A stretch of 37,348 nucleotides of DNA from an uncultured Aeromonas sp. (GCA_945957575.1 CAMFLW010000019.1:1-37348); one strand, 5' to 3'; shown: positions 23,918 to 34,651, numbered from the stretch's first letter. Numbers and translations: made by a program. Notes: a model not told the origin generated them from the sequence alone.

Positions 23918-24120
23918 TGCAAGGACAAACACGGCGGCTTGTCTGCCGTGTGGACGAAGGTTGTAACGGGTTGCTGGCCAGTTGCATCGCTGCAATTGGC
24001 GCGCACTTCAGATGGGTCGCGAACCATCGGAAAGTGAAACAGAAACTCGGTGTGGCCGGACTCCAATATGGAACATGCTATTTGCGAGGGGGTGACATGG
24101 CAATGTCACCCCACTTTTTT
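23918..24120 (+). ncRNA. Candidate structured RNA of about 200 nt
   Basis: After TAATAT (23906-23911) the sequence has three successive hairpins: ACACGGC/GCCGTGT (23929-23935, 23945-23951), GCCAGTTGC/GCAATTGGC (23977-23985, 23992-24000) and GATGG/CCATC (24011-24015, 24024-24028). A strong terminator ends it: GGGGTGACAT/ATGTCACCCC (24089-24098, 24103-24112) with TTTTTT at 24115-24120. No ORF inside has a ribosome site; the open frame here runs through the terminator. Five GGA triplets are present. The start is approximate and the RNA is not one I recognise. Confidence 0.5.
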
Positions 24121-24202
24121 GGTTCTTTGTTGAACCTCGAGCAGTGAATGTTGTCAGGCCACCGCCTCCTTCACATCAATCTCGACAGCTATGACGAATT
24201 TA

Positions 24203-24237
24203 AAAAAGGCCCCCTCGCAGTGCGAGGGGCCTTTTTT
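24203..24237. terminator. Bidirectional terminator behind murA
   Basis: AAAAAAGGCCCC..TCGCA pairs with TGCGAGGGGCCTTTTTT, with one bulged C, 26 bp beyond the murA stop codon. The long A and T tracts allow termination in both directions. Confidence 0.9.
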
Positions 24238-24262
24238 GTTAGCCAGTGCTCAGGAGCGGTAA

Positions 24263-25522
<1,260 letters not shown>

Positions 25523-25538
25523 CTACTTGGTTACCAAA

Positions 25539-25796
25539 TCAGGAGGGCATTAGGAATTTACGTTCGCGTTTCCACTCGGCGTCGGTGAACGCCTTGATGG
25601 AGAGGGCGTGAATGGCGTTGCTGGCGATCTTGTCCATCAGCGGGGCATAGATGGCCTGCTGTTTCTTGACCCGGCTCATGCCGTCAAACATGTCACCAAC
25701 GGCGATCACCTGATAGTGACTACCGTCCCCTTTGACATGGACTTCGGACAATGGCAGAGCCTCGAGGAGTATCGCTTCAATTTCAGAGACTTGCAT
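25539..25796 (-). CDS. ibaG: BolA-family protein IbaG
   Basis: The 85-aa protein has the BolA fold pattern: a variable loop with [31 protein letters not shown] and the C-terminal [14 protein letters not shown]. The His before the conserved strand and the TDAEW C-terminus match IbaG (YrbA), which with monothiol glutaredoxin binds 2Fe-2S clusters and affects acid response and envelope physiology. It sits between mlaB and murA as in E. coli, with a one-base overlap with mlaB. Confidence 0.95.
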   Translation of the reverse strand: MQVSEIEAILLEALPLSEVHVKGDGSHYQVIAVGDMFDGMSRVKKQQAIYAPLMDKIASNAIHALSIKAFTDAEWKRERKFLMPS

Positions 25797-26068
25797 TATG
25801 CGTCCTCAGTTGTGAGCGGGGTTGACTGAAACAACCCGGCCACCCCGTACAGGTTGGCCAGGGTATAGAAATCACTGGAGGCGCCCACCAGTTGCGGTGT
25901 GGCGCCTCGCGCTAATACGGCTTTGGCCCATTTGACCAGCAGGGCCAGTCCGGCAGAGTCGAGGGTGGTAACGCCACCGAGCTCGAGCCGGTTATCCTGC
26001 CACCACTCGTCGCGGCGTTGCCACAGGTCCTTGACCTGTGGCGCTTGCAGATCACCGCTCAGGATCAT
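25796..26068 (-). CDS. mlaB: STAS-domain subunit MlaB
   Basis: The 90-aa protein is a single STAS domain ([14 protein letters not shown], then [20 protein letters not shown]). It is the cytoplasmic subunit that stabilises the MlaF ATPase in the MlaFEDB complex. The [10 protein letters not shown] segment carries the usual Ser/Thr site. Its start overlaps the mlaC stop by four bases. Confidence 0.94.
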   Translation of the reverse strand: MILSGDLQAPQVKDLWQRRDEWWQDNRLELGGVTTLDSAGLALLVKWAKAVLARGATPQLVGASSDFYTLANLYGVAGLFQSTPLTTEDA

Positions 26069-26697
26069 TTCTTGAGTACCAGCGGCTTGGCATTGTGCTC
26101 GTTGAGCTGCTTGATCACGGCATCGATGCCATTCTGGCGGATGAGGCCGCCCAGCTCGCTCTGCTTGGCGGAGAGCAGGCTGATCCCCTCGGCTACCATG
26201 TCAAAGGCTTTCCACTCGCCGGTCTTGTTGTTCTTGCGCAGCTTGAACTCGAGGAAGATGTCCGGCTTGCCGGCCTCTTTCACACTGACGTTGACTGCGG
26301 TGATGTTGCTGGTGCCCGGCGCCTTGCCCGGTTCGACCTTGACGGTCTGCTTATCAAAATGGGCCAGCGCGTCGGCATAGGAGCTCACCATGTACTCGGT
26401 AAAGGCGGCGACGAAGGCGTCACGCTGGGCCGGAGTGGTCTCCTTGATCTGGTTGCCCAGCACCTTGTAAGCGGCGAAGCGGTTGTCCACATAGGGCAGC
26501 AGCTCTTCGCGGATGATCACACGCAGGTGATCCGGATTGCTTTTGACCTCAGCCTGATCGGCTTTCAGGCGGGCAAAGGTCTGTTTGGCCGCCTGATCTA
26601 CCAGCGCGTAGGGATCGGTGGCATCGACCGCCTGAGCGGACAGGGAAAAGAACATGCTGGTCATCAGACCCAGCAGCAGGGCAATTTTCTTGAACAT
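26065..26697 (-). CDS. mlaC: Periplasmic phospholipid-binding protein MlaC
   Basis: The 210-aa protein has a signal peptide (MFKKIALLLGLMTSMFFSLS, cleavage near AQA-VDA) and an MlaC/Ttg2D domain with DHLRVIIREELLPYVD, FVAAFTEYMVSSYADAL and EWKAFDMVAEGISLL. It ferries phospholipids across the periplasm between the outer-membrane MlaA lipoprotein and MlaFEDB. mlaA is not in this window, as is usual. It begins two bases behind mlaD. Confidence 0.97.
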   Translation of the reverse strand: MFKKIALLLGLMTSMFFSLSAQAVDATDPYALVDQAAKQTFARLKADQAEVKSNPDHLRVIIREELLPYVDNRFAAYKVLGNQIKETTPAQRDAFVAAFTEYMVSSYADALAHFDKQTVKVEPGKAPGTSNITAVNVSVKEAGKPDIFLEFKLRKNNKTGEWKAFDMVAEGISLLSAKQSELGGLIRQNGIDAVIKQLNEHNAKPLVLKK

Positions 26698-26699
26698 GG

Positions 26700-27200
26700 T
26701 TACTCCTTCTTGCTGTCTGACTTGCTGTCGGAGGACTGGCTGCTATAGAGGAACTTGCCAATCAGATCTTCCAGCACGATGGCGGATTTGGTGTCTTCAA
26801 TCAGGTCGCCATCCTTGAGCATGCTGGTCCCCATCTCCTCGTCGGTAAAGCCGGGGGCCAGACCGATGTACTGCTCGCCGAGCAGACCGGAAGTGAGGAT
26901 GGAGAGGGTGCTGGTCTCGGAGAACTCGCCGGCACTCTTTTCCATCTGCAGTGTGACCTCGGGAACCTGGGTTTTCGGGTCGAGTACGATGTCACTGACC
27001 CGGCCAACTACCACGCCGCCGACCTTGACCGGCGAACGGACTTTCAGGCCGCCGATATTATCGAAATGCGCGCGCAGGGTATAGGTCTCTCCTTCCGGTT
27101 TGAAGCTCAAACCGGCCACTTGCAGTGCCAACGCCAGAATGGCACCGATGCCGGCCAGCATGAAGGTGCCAACCAGGAATTCTACTTTGCTGAACTTCAT
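26700..27200 (-). CDS. mlaD: MCE-domain phospholipid transporter subunit MlaD
   Basis: The 166-aa product has one N-terminal membrane helix (FLVGTFMLAGIGAILALALQ) and one MCE domain (SPVKVGGVVVGRVSDIVLDP, LLGEQYIGLAPG), which forms the hexameric ring through which lipid passes. I start at ATG 27200 (MKFSKVEFLVG), seven bases after mlaE; a longer frame runs into mlaE. The C-terminal Ser/Asp/Lys-rich tail is hydrophilic. E. coli MlaD is 183 aa. Confidence 0.96.
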   Translation of the reverse strand: MKFSKVEFLVGTFMLAGIGAILALALQVAGLSFKPEGETYTLRAHFDNIGGLKVRSPVKVGGVVVGRVSDIVLDPKTQVPEVTLQMEKSAGEFSETSTLSILTSGLLGEQYIGLAPGFTDEEMGTSMLKDGDLIEDTKSAIVLEDLIGKFLYSSQSSDSKSDSKKE

Positions 27201-27207
27201 CTTTACC

Positions 27208-27987
27208 TTATCCAAACATGACTGCAGTGAGAATAAAATCCAGGCCGAGGACGGCGAGGGACGAGTGAACCACGGTACGAGTCGTGGCCTGACTGATCCC
27301 GGCCGAGGTCGGCTTGGCATCATAGCCGTTGAAGAGCGCTATCCAGGTGACCACCAGAGCGAAGATCAGGCTCTTGATGGCACCTTGCATGATATCTTCA
27401 TGCCAGTCGACAGAGGCCTGCATGGCAGACCAGAAGCCCCCTTCGTCGACGCCAAGCCAGTCAACCCCGACCAGCTTGCCGCCAAAGATACCGATCAGGC
27501 TGAACATAAAGGCCAGCAGCGGCATGCTGATGACCCCGGCCCAGAAGCGGGGCGCCACCACCCGGCGCAGCGGATCGACTGCCATCATCTCTAGGCTCGA
27601 AAGCTGCTCGGTCGCCTTCATCAGGCCGATCTCGGCAGTGAGAGCCGAACCGGCGCGACCGGCAAACAGCAGAGCGGTCACCACGGGGCCCAGCTCCCGC
27701 AGCAGGGAGAGAGAGACCAGCGGGCCCAGGCTCTGCTCGGCACCGAAATCTTTCAGTACGTTGTAGCCCTGCAGCGACAGCACCATGCCGATGAACAGCC
27801 CCGACACCAGAATGATGGCGACGGACTGCACCCCGACTACATAGAGCTGCTGCACCAGCAGCGGGAAGTGCTTGCGTGGCTCGGGTTTGCCTGCCAGCGC
27901 ATGGAACAGCATGATGGCTGCCCGGCCCAGGGAGGTGATGGCGCGCATGCCGACCCGCCCCAGCTTGCTTATTTGACTTATCAACAT
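27208..27987 (-). CDS. mlaE: ABC permease MlaE
   Basis: The 259-aa permease of the MlaFEDB transporter has about five or six membrane segments. It closely follows E. coli MlaE: FVYGMF-like amphipathic N-terminus, [26 protein letters not shown] as a family hallmark split over two lines of the helix, [11 protein letters not shown] and [21 protein letters not shown]. Its start overlaps the stop of mlaF by one base and mlaD follows seven bases after. Confidence 0.96.
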   Translation of the reverse strand: MLISQISKLGRVGMRAITSLGRAAIMLFHALAGKPEPRKHFPLLVQQLYVVGVQSVAIILVSGLFIGMVLSLQGYNVLKDFGAEQSLGPLVSLSLLRELGPVVTALLFAGRAGSALTAEIGLMKATEQLSSLEMMAVDPLRRVVAPRFWAGVISMPLLAFMFSLIGIFGGKLVGVDWLGVDEGGFWSAMQASVDWHEDIMQGAIKSLIFALVVTWIALFNGYDAKPTSAGISQATTRTVVHSSLAVLGLDFILTAVMFG

Positions 27988-28787
27988 CAGAGATCCTGTA
28001 GCAGGTCGCCTGCCGGAAAGTGAAACGGAACAGGACCATCGGGCAATCCTTTGAGGAACTGCTCGACTTCGGGGTTGTGCTCCTCGCGCAGCTGCTCCGG
28101 CGTACCGTGCGCCACCACCTTGCGGTTGGCGATGATGTAGGCGTAATCGGCGATGCTCAGCACCTCTTTCACGTCGTGGGTGACGATGACGGAGGTGATA
28201 CCAAGGGCATCGTTCAAATCCTTGATCAACTTGACCAGCACCGCCATGGTGATGGGATCCTGGCCGACAAACGGCTCGTCATACATGATGAGGTCGGGAT
28301 CCAGCGCGATGGCGCGAGCCAGCGCAGCCCGGCGGGCCATGCCGCCGGAGAGCTCGGAGGGCATCAGTTTTGCCGCGCCGCGCAAGCCCACCGCCTGCAG
28401 CTTCATCATGACAATGGTGTGGATCAGCTCTTCCGGCAGACCAGAGTGTTCTCGCAACGGGAAGGCCACGTTGTCGTAGACCGTCATGCCGGTAAAGAGG
28501 GCGCCGCTCTGGAACAGCATGCTCATCCGCTTGCGCACTTCATAGAGGCGCGAGCGGGAGAGGGTGGGGATATCTTCCCCGTCAAACAGAATGTGACCGG
28601 ACTCCGGCTTGAGCTGGCCACCGATCAGCCGCAGCAGGGTGGTTTTACCTATGCCGCTCGGGCCCATGACGGCGGTCACCTTGCCACGGGGAATGGTCAG
28701 GTCGATCCCGTCATACAGCAGCCTATCTCCGTGACTGAAGGTCAGATCGGAGATGGTGATCAGGTCATTGTTCAAACAATTGTCCAT
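27987..28787 (-). CDS. mlaF: ABC ATPase MlaF
   Basis: The 266-aa ATPase powers phospholipid movement by MlaFEDB. Walker A is GPSGIGKT (42-49), the signature is LSGGMARR and Walker B is DLIMYDEPF, with the switch His in VIVTHDVKE. It opens the mlaFEDCB-ibaG-murA run. In E. coli, yrbG lies between mlaF and kdsD; here the upstream gene is divergent kdsD, 207 bp away, and yrbG is absent. Confidence 0.97.
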   Translation of the reverse strand: MDNCLNNDLITISDLTFSHGDRLLYDGIDLTIPRGKVTAVMGPSGIGKTTLLRLIGGQLKPESGHILFDGEDIPTLSRSRLYEVRKRMSMLFQSGALFTGMTVYDNVAFPLREHSGLPEELIHTIVMMKLQAVGLRGAAKLMPSELSGGMARRAALARAIALDPDLIMYDEPFVGQDPITMAVLVKLIKDLNDALGITSVIVTHDVKEVLSIADYAYIIANRKVVAHGTPEQLREEHNPEVEQFLKGLPDGPVPFHFPAGDLLQDL

Positions 28788-28890
28788 CCGGTGTAAATGA
28801 GGTGCGAATTTTATGGGCTAGTCTAGGTCTAAGCAACAGCAAGGAACAACTATTGAGCAGCCTTCAGCGCGGTTTGCGCGACAGTTTTAT

Positions 28891-28914
28891 GTAACAAACT
28901 GCGTCATGTGTTAC
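28891..28914. promoter_or_regulatory. Inverted repeat between divergent mlaF and kdsD
   Basis: GTAACA (28891-28896) and TGTTAC (28909-28914) are perfect complements with a 12-bp spacer, about 40 bp before the kdsD -10. It may be an operator for one or both directions; no regulator is assigned. Confidence 0.3.
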
Positions 28915-28930
28915 GGGATTTGCCATCCGA

Positions 28931-28960
28931 TTCGCTTATCAGAGCAGACTTTTTTATAAT
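28931..28960 (+). promoter_or_regulatory. Probable promoter of the kdsD-npr operon
   Basis: TATAAT at 28955-28960 is a perfect -10, with TTCGCT at 28931-28936 as a weak -35 and an 18-bp spacer. It lies 35 bp before the kdsD ATG. Confidence 0.55.
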
Positions 28961-28994
28961 CCCGCAGCTAAATTCGCCCCGGAGCTGTCTCTTT

Positions 28995-29990
28995 ATGTCT
29001 GCAACCCCCGAGAAAGTGTCTGAACTGTTCGATTTTCGTCGCAGTGCCCGCGCGGTGCTGGACACAGAAAAGCAAGCCATTGATGGACTCTATCAGTATC
29101 TGAACGACGCCTTCGACAAGGCGTGCGAGATGGTGCTCCGTTGTGGTGGCAAGATTGTGGTCACCGGGATGGGCAAGTCGGGCCATATTGGCAGCAAGAT
29201 TGCCGCCACCCTCGCCAGCACCGGTACGCCGGCCTTTTTCCTGCACCCGGGTGAGGCCAGCCACGGCGATCTGGGAATGATTTCGGCAGGGGATCTCATT
29301 ATCGCCATCTCCAACTCCGGCGAGAGCGACGAGATCCTGGCCCTGCTGCCGGTGCTCAAGCGTCGTGGTATCCCGCTCATCTGCATGACCGGCAACCCGG
29401 CCTCCACCATGGCCAAAGAGGCCAACGTGCATCTGTGCATCAAGGTGGAGAAAGAGGCCTGTCCGCTCGGGTTGGCGCCCACCTCCAGCACCACGGCGAC
29501 GCTGGTGATGGGGGATGCGCTGGCGGTTGCCCTGCTGGAAGCGCGCGGCTTTACCGCCGATGATTTCGCCCTCTCTCACCCGGGTGGTTCGCTCGGCAAG
29601 CGTCTGCTGCTGCGAGTGGGCGATTTGATGCACAGTGGCGAGTTGTTGCCCCGGGTGGGGATCGATGCCACCATCAGCGAAGCGCTGCTGGAAGTGAGCC
29701 GCAAGGGGCTCGGTATGACGGCGGTGGTCGATGGCAATGGCCTGCTGGCTGGGCTCTTTACCGATGGCGACCTGCGCCGCATTCTCGACCAGCAGATCGA
29801 TATTCATCGCACCCCCATCAGCCGCGTCATGACGGCCAACTGTGTTACCGTAGGGCCGGAGATGATGGCGGCAGAAGCCGTCAAACTGATGGAAACGAGA
29901 AAAATCAACGGATTACTGGTTGTGGATGGCGACAAGCGCCCGCTGGGTGCCTTCAACATGCATGACCTGCTGAAAGCCGGAGTAATTTGA
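28995..29990 (+). CDS. kdsD: Arabinose-5-phosphate isomerase KdsD
   Basis: KdsD converts ribulose-5-phosphate to arabinose-5-phosphate, the first step of Kdo synthesis. The 331-aa product has an SIS domain (GMGKSGHIGSKIAATLASTG, then HPGEASHGDLGMI, ISNSGES) and two C-terminal CBS domains (LMHSGELLPRVG ... LFTDGDLRR; GLLVVD). I start at ATG 28995 (MSATPEK), with GGAG upstream; an upstream in-frame ATG precedes the -10. The stop overlaps the kdsC ATG by one base. Confidence 0.97.
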   Translation: MSATPEKVSELFDFRRSARAVLDTEKQAIDGLYQYLNDAFDKACEMVLRCGGKIVVTGMGKSGHIGSKIAATLASTGTPAFFLHPGEASHGDLGMISAGDLIIAISNSGESDEILALLPVLKRRGIPLICMTGNPASTMAKEANVHLCIKVEKEACPLGLAPTSSTTATLVMGDALAVALLEARGFTADDFALSHPGGSLGKRLLLRVGDLMHSGELLPRVGIDATISEALLEVSRKGLGMTAVVDGNGLLAGLFTDGDLRRILDQQIDIHRTPISRVMTANCVTVGPEMMAAEAVKLMETRKINGLLVVDGDKRPLGAFNMHDLLKAGVI

Positions 29991-30544
29991 TGCAAAACGT
30001 ACCGACCCTCTATGGTCCGGTGACGCGCAGCCAGTTCGACAAGGCGGCGCAAATCCGCCTGCTGGTGTGCGATGTGGACGGGGTGCTCTCCAACGGCCTC
30101 ATCTACATGGGAAACAACGGCGAAGAGCTGAAAACCTTCTGCACCCGCGATGGTGCGGGCATGCGAGCATTGCTCAATGCCGGGATCGAGATCGCCATCA
30201 TTACCGGGCGCAACTCCCGTATCGTCAGCGATCGGATGAAGAGCCTGGGTGTGGCCCATGTGGTGCAGGGGGCTGATAAAAAGTTGCCTCACTTCGAAGC
30301 GCTGCTGGCCAAGCTGGGGCTGACACCCGAACAGGCCGCCTATATGGGCGATGACACCATCGATCTACCGGTGATGGCAGCCTGCGGTTTGGGCATCGCG
30401 GTGGCCGATGCCCATCCGCTGGTGCTGAGCCGTGCCGATATGGTGACCCGGCTTGGCGGTGGCATGGGCGCGGTGCGCGAGGTGTGTGACCTCATTTTGC
30501 AGGCGCAGGGCCATGACGATTATCAGCCCGAGGTCTCGGTATGA
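29990..30544 (+). CDS. kdsC: Kdo-8-phosphate phosphatase KdsC
   Basis: KdsC hydrolyses Kdo-8-phosphate to Kdo. The 184-aa HAD-superfamily protein lacks a cap domain, as KdsC does (it is tetrameric). Motif I DVDGVLS gives nucleophile Asp28 and acid/base Asp30, motif II is IITGRNS, Lys is in GADKKLPHFE, and motif IV is YMGDDTIDLPVM. The gene overlaps kdsD by one base and lptC by four. Confidence 0.97.
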   Translation: MQNVPTLYGPVTRSQFDKAAQIRLLVCDVDGVLSNGLIYMGNNGEELKTFCTRDGAGMRALLNAGIEIAIITGRNSRIVSDRMKSLGVAHVVQGADKKLPHFEALLAKLGLTPEQAAYMGDDTIDLPVMAACGLGIAVADAHPLVLSRADMVTRLGGGMGAVREVCDLILQAQGHDDYQPEVSV

Positions 30545-31101
30545 GCAGACAGACCCTGTTGTTTGCCCTGCTGTTTCTGGTTGCTCTGGTTGCCTGGCAG
30601 TTGGGCAAGGTGGAGCTGGTACCGGAGAGCACCGTCAAAATCGAAAACTATCAGCCGGATTTTGTCGCCAAAGATCTGGTGACCACCCGTTTTGATATCA
30701 ATGGCAAGCGTACCGAGCGGCTGGAGTCGACCTACGCCGAGTATTATCAAATCCTCGAGCAGGCTACTTTCGACAAGCCGGTGGTCTACATGTTTGATGA
30801 ACAGGGACAGGCCGAGTGGAAGGTGACGGCCGAAACCGGCGTGCTCAACACCGGCGACAACGTGATCCTGCGGGACAAGGTGCATCTGGATGGCCTGCTG
30901 CCCACCTCCTTCATCTCCACACTGGATACCCCCTATCTGGAGCTGGACCTGGTGACGCAGGATGTGCGCAGCAACCGTGAAGTGAACATTCTGGGTCGGG
31001 AATTCCAGACCCAAGGGGTTGGCCTCAAGGGCCATCTGGACCGCAAATATTTTGAGTTACTGGATCAAGGCCATGCCATCTATTTCAATGAAAAACGCTA
31101 A
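30541..31101 (+). CDS. lptC: LPS export protein LptC
   Basis: LptC is the bitopic inner-membrane subunit that passes LPS from LptB2FG to LptA. The 186-aa product has one N-terminal helix (LLFALLFLVALVAWQLG) and a periplasmic beta-jellyroll with ENYQPDFVAKDLVTTRFD and LELDLVTQDVRSN. Its ATG overlaps the kdsC stop as ATGA and its end overlaps lptA by 14 bp. Confidence 0.95.
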   Translation: MSRQTLLFALLFLVALVAWQLGKVELVPESTVKIENYQPDFVAKDLVTTRFDINGKRTERLESTYAEYYQILEQATFDKPVVYMFDEQGQAEWKVTAETGVLNTGDNVILRDKVHLDGLLPTSFISTLDTPYLELDLVTQDVRSNREVNILGREFQTQGVGLKGHLDRKYFELLDQGHAIYFNEKR

Positions 31102-31615
31102 TCTGGCCCTCGCTGCCCTGTTGTTGTGTGGTGCGGTGACCGCCAAAGAGTCCGACTTTGCCGAGAAGGTCTACGTCGATGCCGTCAAACAGGTGGCCGA
31201 GATGCAGGACAACCGCATCACCTTCGAAGAGGATGTGACCATCAATCAGGGCACCATCCGGATCAAGGCTGACAAGGTGGTAGTGACCCGTTCCGGCGAG
31301 AAAGGGGCCGAGGTGATGACTGCCTACGGCAAGCCCGCCACCTTCTTCCAGATCCTGGATAACGGCAAGCCGGTCAATGCCCACGGCAATACCATCCGCT
31401 ACGAGCTGAAGAACCGGCTGGTGACCATCACCGGCAACGGTCAGCTCAAGCAGGAAGATAGCCAGGTCAATGGCGATCTGATCCGCTACGACATCGTCAA
31501 ACAGAAGATGATCGCCGAGAGCAAGAGCCCGAGCCAGCGGGTCAAAACCGTGTTCCTGCCGGATCAGGTAGAGAATTTCGACAAGCCCGCCGACCAGAAG
31601 CAGCAGGGAAAATAA
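31088..31615 (+). CDS. lptA: LPS periplasmic bridge protein LptA
   Basis: The 175-aa protein has a signal peptide (MKNANLALAALLLCGAVTA) and an LptA/OstA domain (QDNRITFEEDVTINQGTIRI, ADKVVVTR, GNTIRYELKNRLVTITGNGQ), the jellyroll that polymerises into the LPS bridge. ATG 31088 is chosen because the signal peptide begins there; a longer frame lies inside lptC. It is followed three bases later by lptB. Confidence 0.96.
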   Translation: MKNANLALAALLLCGAVTAKESDFAEKVYVDAVKQVAEMQDNRITFEEDVTINQGTIRIKADKVVVTRSGEKGAEVMTAYGKPATFFQILDNGKPVNAHGNTIRYELKNRLVTITGNGQLKQEDSQVNGDLIRYDIVKQKMIAESKSPSQRVKTVFLPDQVENFDKPADQKQQGK

Positions 31616-31618
31616 GTC

Positions 31619-32344
31619 ATGGCAGTGTTAAAAGCAGTGGGCCTGCAGAAGAGCTACAAGCGCCGCATGGTGGTGAGTGACGTCAGCCTTGAAGTGGGCA
31701 CCGGCCAGATTGTCGGCCTGCTCGGCCCCAACGGGGCGGGCAAGACCACCTCCTTCTACATGATCGTGGGGCTGGTACAGCGCGATGCCGGTCTCATCAC
31801 CATCGACGATCAGGACATCAGCCTGCAGCCCATGCATGTGCGGGCTCGCAACGGCATCGGTTACCTGCCGCAGGAGGCCTCCATCTTCCGCCGCCTGTCG
31901 GTGTTCGACAACCTGATGGGAGTGATGCAGACCCGCAAGGGGTTGAGCCGGGAGGAGCGTGAGGACAAGGTTCAGCAACTGCTGGAAGAGTTCAACATCA
32001 CCCATATTCGCGACAACCTGGGGCAGAGTCTCTCCGGCGGTGAGCGCCGTCGGGTCGAGATCGCCCGTGCGCTGGCGGCCGAGCCGCGTTTTATTCTGCT
32101 GGATGAACCCTTTGCAGGGGTTGACCCGATTTCTGTGATAGACATCAAGAAGATCATTCAGCATCTGAAAGATAGAGGCCTTGGCGTCTTGATTACTGAC
32201 CACAACGTCAGAGAGACTCTGGACGTATGTGAGAAGGCCTATATCGTCAGCCACGGCAAGATGATTGCCGAAGGTGCACCGGCTGACATCCTTGCCGATG
32301 AACAGGTCAAGCGCGTCTATTTGGGCGATCAATTCAGTCTATAG
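31619..32344 (+). CDS. lptB: LPS export ABC ATPase LptB
   Basis: The 241-aa ATPase drives LPS extraction with LptF and LptG (encoded elsewhere). Walker A is GPNGAGKT (36-43), the Q-loop lies in [13 protein letters not shown], the signature is LSGGERRR, Walker B is [13 protein letters not shown], and the switch His is in ITDHNVRE. It is immediately behind lptA. Confidence 0.98.
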   Translation: MAVLKAVGLQKSYKRRMVVSDVSLEVGTGQIVGLLGPNGAGKTTSFYMIVGLVQRDAGLITIDDQDISLQPMHVRARNGIGYLPQEASIFRRLSVFDNLMGVMQTRKGLSREEREDKVQQLLEEFNITHIRDNLGQSLSGGERRRVEIARALAAEPRFILLDEPFAGVDPISVIDIKKIIQHLKDRGLGVLITDHNVRETLDVCEKAYIVSHGKMIAEGAPADILADEQVKRVYLGDQFSL

Positions 32345-32409
32345 TAAGGGGGCATGCCTTCATTTCCTTTGACGAGTGCCTCGCTGAACATAAGGATATC
32401 CCGACGTAG

Positions 32410-33849
32410 ATGAAGCCGACATTACAGTTGCGTCTCGGTCAGTCCCTGACCATGACGCCGCAATTACAACAAGCGATTCGTCTGCTCCAGCTCTCCACTC
32501 TGGAACTTCAGCAGGAAATTCAGCAAGCGCTCGAAAACAACCCTCTGCTGGAGCAGGAAGAGAGCGAGGCGCAAGAGACCAGTCCGGAAGCGCCGGTCGA
32601 TGCCAGCCAGCTGGATTCCAGCGATGCCATGGCTCAGGAGCAGATGCCGGACGAGTTGCCGGTGGATACCACCTGGGACGAGGTTTACTCTGCCGGCACC
32701 GCCCAGAGTGCGGGCCCGATCCACGATGGGGAAGATAGCGTCTATCAGGGTGAAACCACCGAAAACCTGCAGGATTATCTGCTGTGGCAGATGCGGCTCA
32801 CGCCGTTCAGCGATGTGGATGCCGCCATCGCGCTCGCCATCATCGATGCCATCGACGAATCCGGTTATCTGACCGTTGCGCTGGAGGATATCCAGGCTGC
32901 CGTCACCAGCGATGATGTAGAGGTGGAACTCGATGAGGTCGAGGCGGTACTCAAGCGGGTGCAGCACTTCGATCCGGTCGGTATTGCTGCCCGTTCTGTG
33001 CAGGAGTGTTTGCTGATCCAGCTGGATCAGTATGACCCGCAGACCCCCTGGCTCAACGAGGCCAAGGAGGTGATCCTCGAGCACATGGAGCTGCTCGGCA
33101 ACCGGGATTACCGCACCCTCGCCCGCAAGACAAAACTCAAAGAGAGCGACCTCAAGGAGGTGCTGGATCTGATCCAGCTGCTGGAGCCGCGTCCCGGTAA
33201 CGGCATCATCCAGAGCGACTCCCAGTACGTGATCCCCGACGTCTCCGTGGTCAAGAAGGGCAGCAAGTGGGTGGTCGAGCTCAATCCCGACTCCGCCCCC
33301 CGCATCCGGGTCAACGAGACCTATGCTGCTATGGCCCGCAACGCCCGCAGCAGCACCGACACCCAGTTTATTCGCTCCCATTTGCAGGAAGCCAAGTGGT
33401 TCATCAAGAGCCTGGAAAGTCGCAATGACACCCTGCTGAAAGTGGCCAGTTGCATTGTCGAGCAGCAACAGGGCTTTTTCGAGTATGGTGAAGAGGCGAT
33501 GAAGCCGATGGTGCTCAATGACATCGCCGAAGCGGTAGAGATGCATGAGTCGACCATCTCCCGGGTGACGACCCAGAAGTACATGCATACCCCCCGTGGT
33601 ATCTTCGAATTAAAGTTTTTTTTCTCCAGCCATGTGAACACCGAAGGAGGAGGAGAGTGCTCATCGACCGCAATTCGCGCGCTCATCAAGAAGCTGGTCA
33701 CGGCAGAGAATCCTGCCAAGCCGTTAAGTGATAGCAAGATCGCGGATTTGCTGGCCGAACAGGGTATTATGGTGGCGAGACGCACGATCGCTAAGTATCG
33801 CGAATCCTTGTTTATCCCACCTTCCAATCAGCGCAAACGCCTGGTTTAG
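32410..33849 (+). CDS. rpoN: RNA polymerase sigma-54 factor
   Basis: Sigma-54 directs transcription of nitrogen, motility and envelope-stress genes at -24/-12 promoters with activator ATPases. The 479-aa protein has the Gln-rich activator-interaction region I ([20 protein letters not shown]), an acidic linker, the core-binding domain, the HTH and the RpoN box [10 protein letters not shown] at 456-465. The order lptB-rpoN-hpf-ptsN-rapZ-npr is the conserved gamma-proteobacterial one. Confidence 0.98.
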   Translation: MKPTLQLRLGQSLTMTPQLQQAIRLLQLSTLELQQEIQQALENNPLLEQEESEAQETSPEAPVDASQLDSSDAMAQEQMPDELPVDTTWDEVYSAGTAQSAGPIHDGEDSVYQGETTENLQDYLLWQMRLTPFSDVDAAIALAIIDAIDESGYLTVALEDIQAAVTSDDVEVELDEVEAVLKRVQHFDPVGIAARSVQECLLIQLDQYDPQTPWLNEAKEVILEHMELLGNRDYRTLARKTKLKESDLKEVLDLIQLLEPRPGNGIIQSDSQYVIPDVSVVKKGSKWVVELNPDSAPRIRVNETYAAMARNARSSTDTQFIRSHLQEAKWFIKSLESRNDTLLKVASCIVEQQQGFFEYGEEAMKPMVLNDIAEAVEMHESTISRVTTQKYMHTPRGIFELKFFFSSHVNTEGGGECSSTAIRALIKKLVTAENPAKPLSDSKIADLLAEQGIMVARRTIAKYRESLFIPPSNQRKRLV

Positions 33850-33869
33850 GCAAACAAAAGGATGATGTT

Positions 33870-34157
33870 ATGCAAATTAACCTGACCGGACACCATGTCG
33901 AGATCACCGAAGCTCTGCGTGATTATGTGAATAACAAATTTGCCAAACTCGAGCGTCACTTCGACCACATCAACAATGTTCATGTGGTGCTTAGCGTGGA
34001 AAAACTGAACCAGATAGCGGAAGCCAAATTGCACGTCAGCGGTGGCGAAGTGTTTGCCAACTCTGAACATGCCGATATGTATGCTGCGATAGACACCTTG
34101 CTCGACAAGCTGGACAGGCAGATCATCAAGCACAAAGATAAGTTAAATAAAAAATAA
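33870..34157 (+). CDS. hpf: Ribosome hibernation promoting factor, short form
   Basis: The 95-aa protein (MQINLTGHHVEITEALRDYV) is the short HPF/YhbH form that binds the 30S subunit and, with RMF, forms 100S dimers in stationary phase. The C-terminus is basic (IIKHKDKLNKK). ATG 33870 has AAAAGGATG upstream, and ptsN follows with a two-base gap. Confidence 0.96.
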   Translation: MQINLTGHHVEITEALRDYVNNKFAKLERHFDHINNVHVVLSVEKLNQIAEAKLHVSGGEVFANSEHADMYAAIDTLLDKLDRQIIKHKDKLNKK

Positions 34158-34159
34158 CC

Positions 34160-34606
34160 ATGCAACTTGAACACATACTGAGTCGGGACTGCACCAAGAG
34201 TGCAGTCCCTTGTACCAGCAAGAAACGCGCCCTCGAAATCATCAGCGAGCTGGCCGCCGAACGCCTTGGCACCTCCCGTCAGGCGCTGTTTGAATGCTTG
34301 CTGGCCCGCGAAAAAATGGGTAGTACCGGGATCGGTGCCGGTATTGCGATCCCCCACGGTCGTATTGACGATGAGTTCCCGCCAACCGCGATCCTGATGA
34401 CCTTTGCCGACCCAATTCCTTTCGACTCCATCGACAATCAACCGGTTGACCTGCTGTTTGCTTTGCTGGTGCCGGAAAGCGAGTGCAAGCAGCATCTCAA
34501 GACCCTTTCTCTGATGGCTTCCAAGCTGGGTGACAAGGCGGTTTGCCGCCAGTTGCGCCAGGCAACCAGCGATGAAGAGCTCTATCAGATCATGACCTCG
34601 GCTTGA
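34160..34606 (+). CDS. ptsN: Nitrogen-PTS EIIA protein PtsN
   Basis: The 148-aa EIIA-Ntr receives phosphate from NPr on His66 (GIAIPHGRID), corresponding to His73 of the E. coli protein. Its phosphorylation state controls potassium transport and sensor kinases and links to envelope stress. The fold is the fructose/mannitol EIIA. No EIIB or EIIC is attached, as expected. Confidence 0.97.
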   Translation: MQLEHILSRDCTKSAVPCTSKKRALEIISELAAERLGTSRQALFECLLAREKMGSTGIGAGIAIPHGRIDDEFPPTAILMTFADPIPFDSIDNQPVDLLFALLVPESECKQHLKTLSLMASKLGDKAVCRQLRQATSDEELYQIMTSA

Positions 34607-34651
34607 CCGCAGGCCAAGGATGAGACACCCGTTTTGGCGTGAGGGAACAAG

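Noticed and set aside
23918-24120. Identification of this RNA as CsrB/CsrC or 6S
   Set aside because: GGA triplets are too few and not in repeated loops for CsrB, and the central-bubble layout of 6S is absent.
23848-24147. 99-codon frame with a signal-peptide-like start
   Set aside because: It starts at TTG without a ribosome site and runs through the strong terminator at 24089-24120, so a structured RNA is the better reading.
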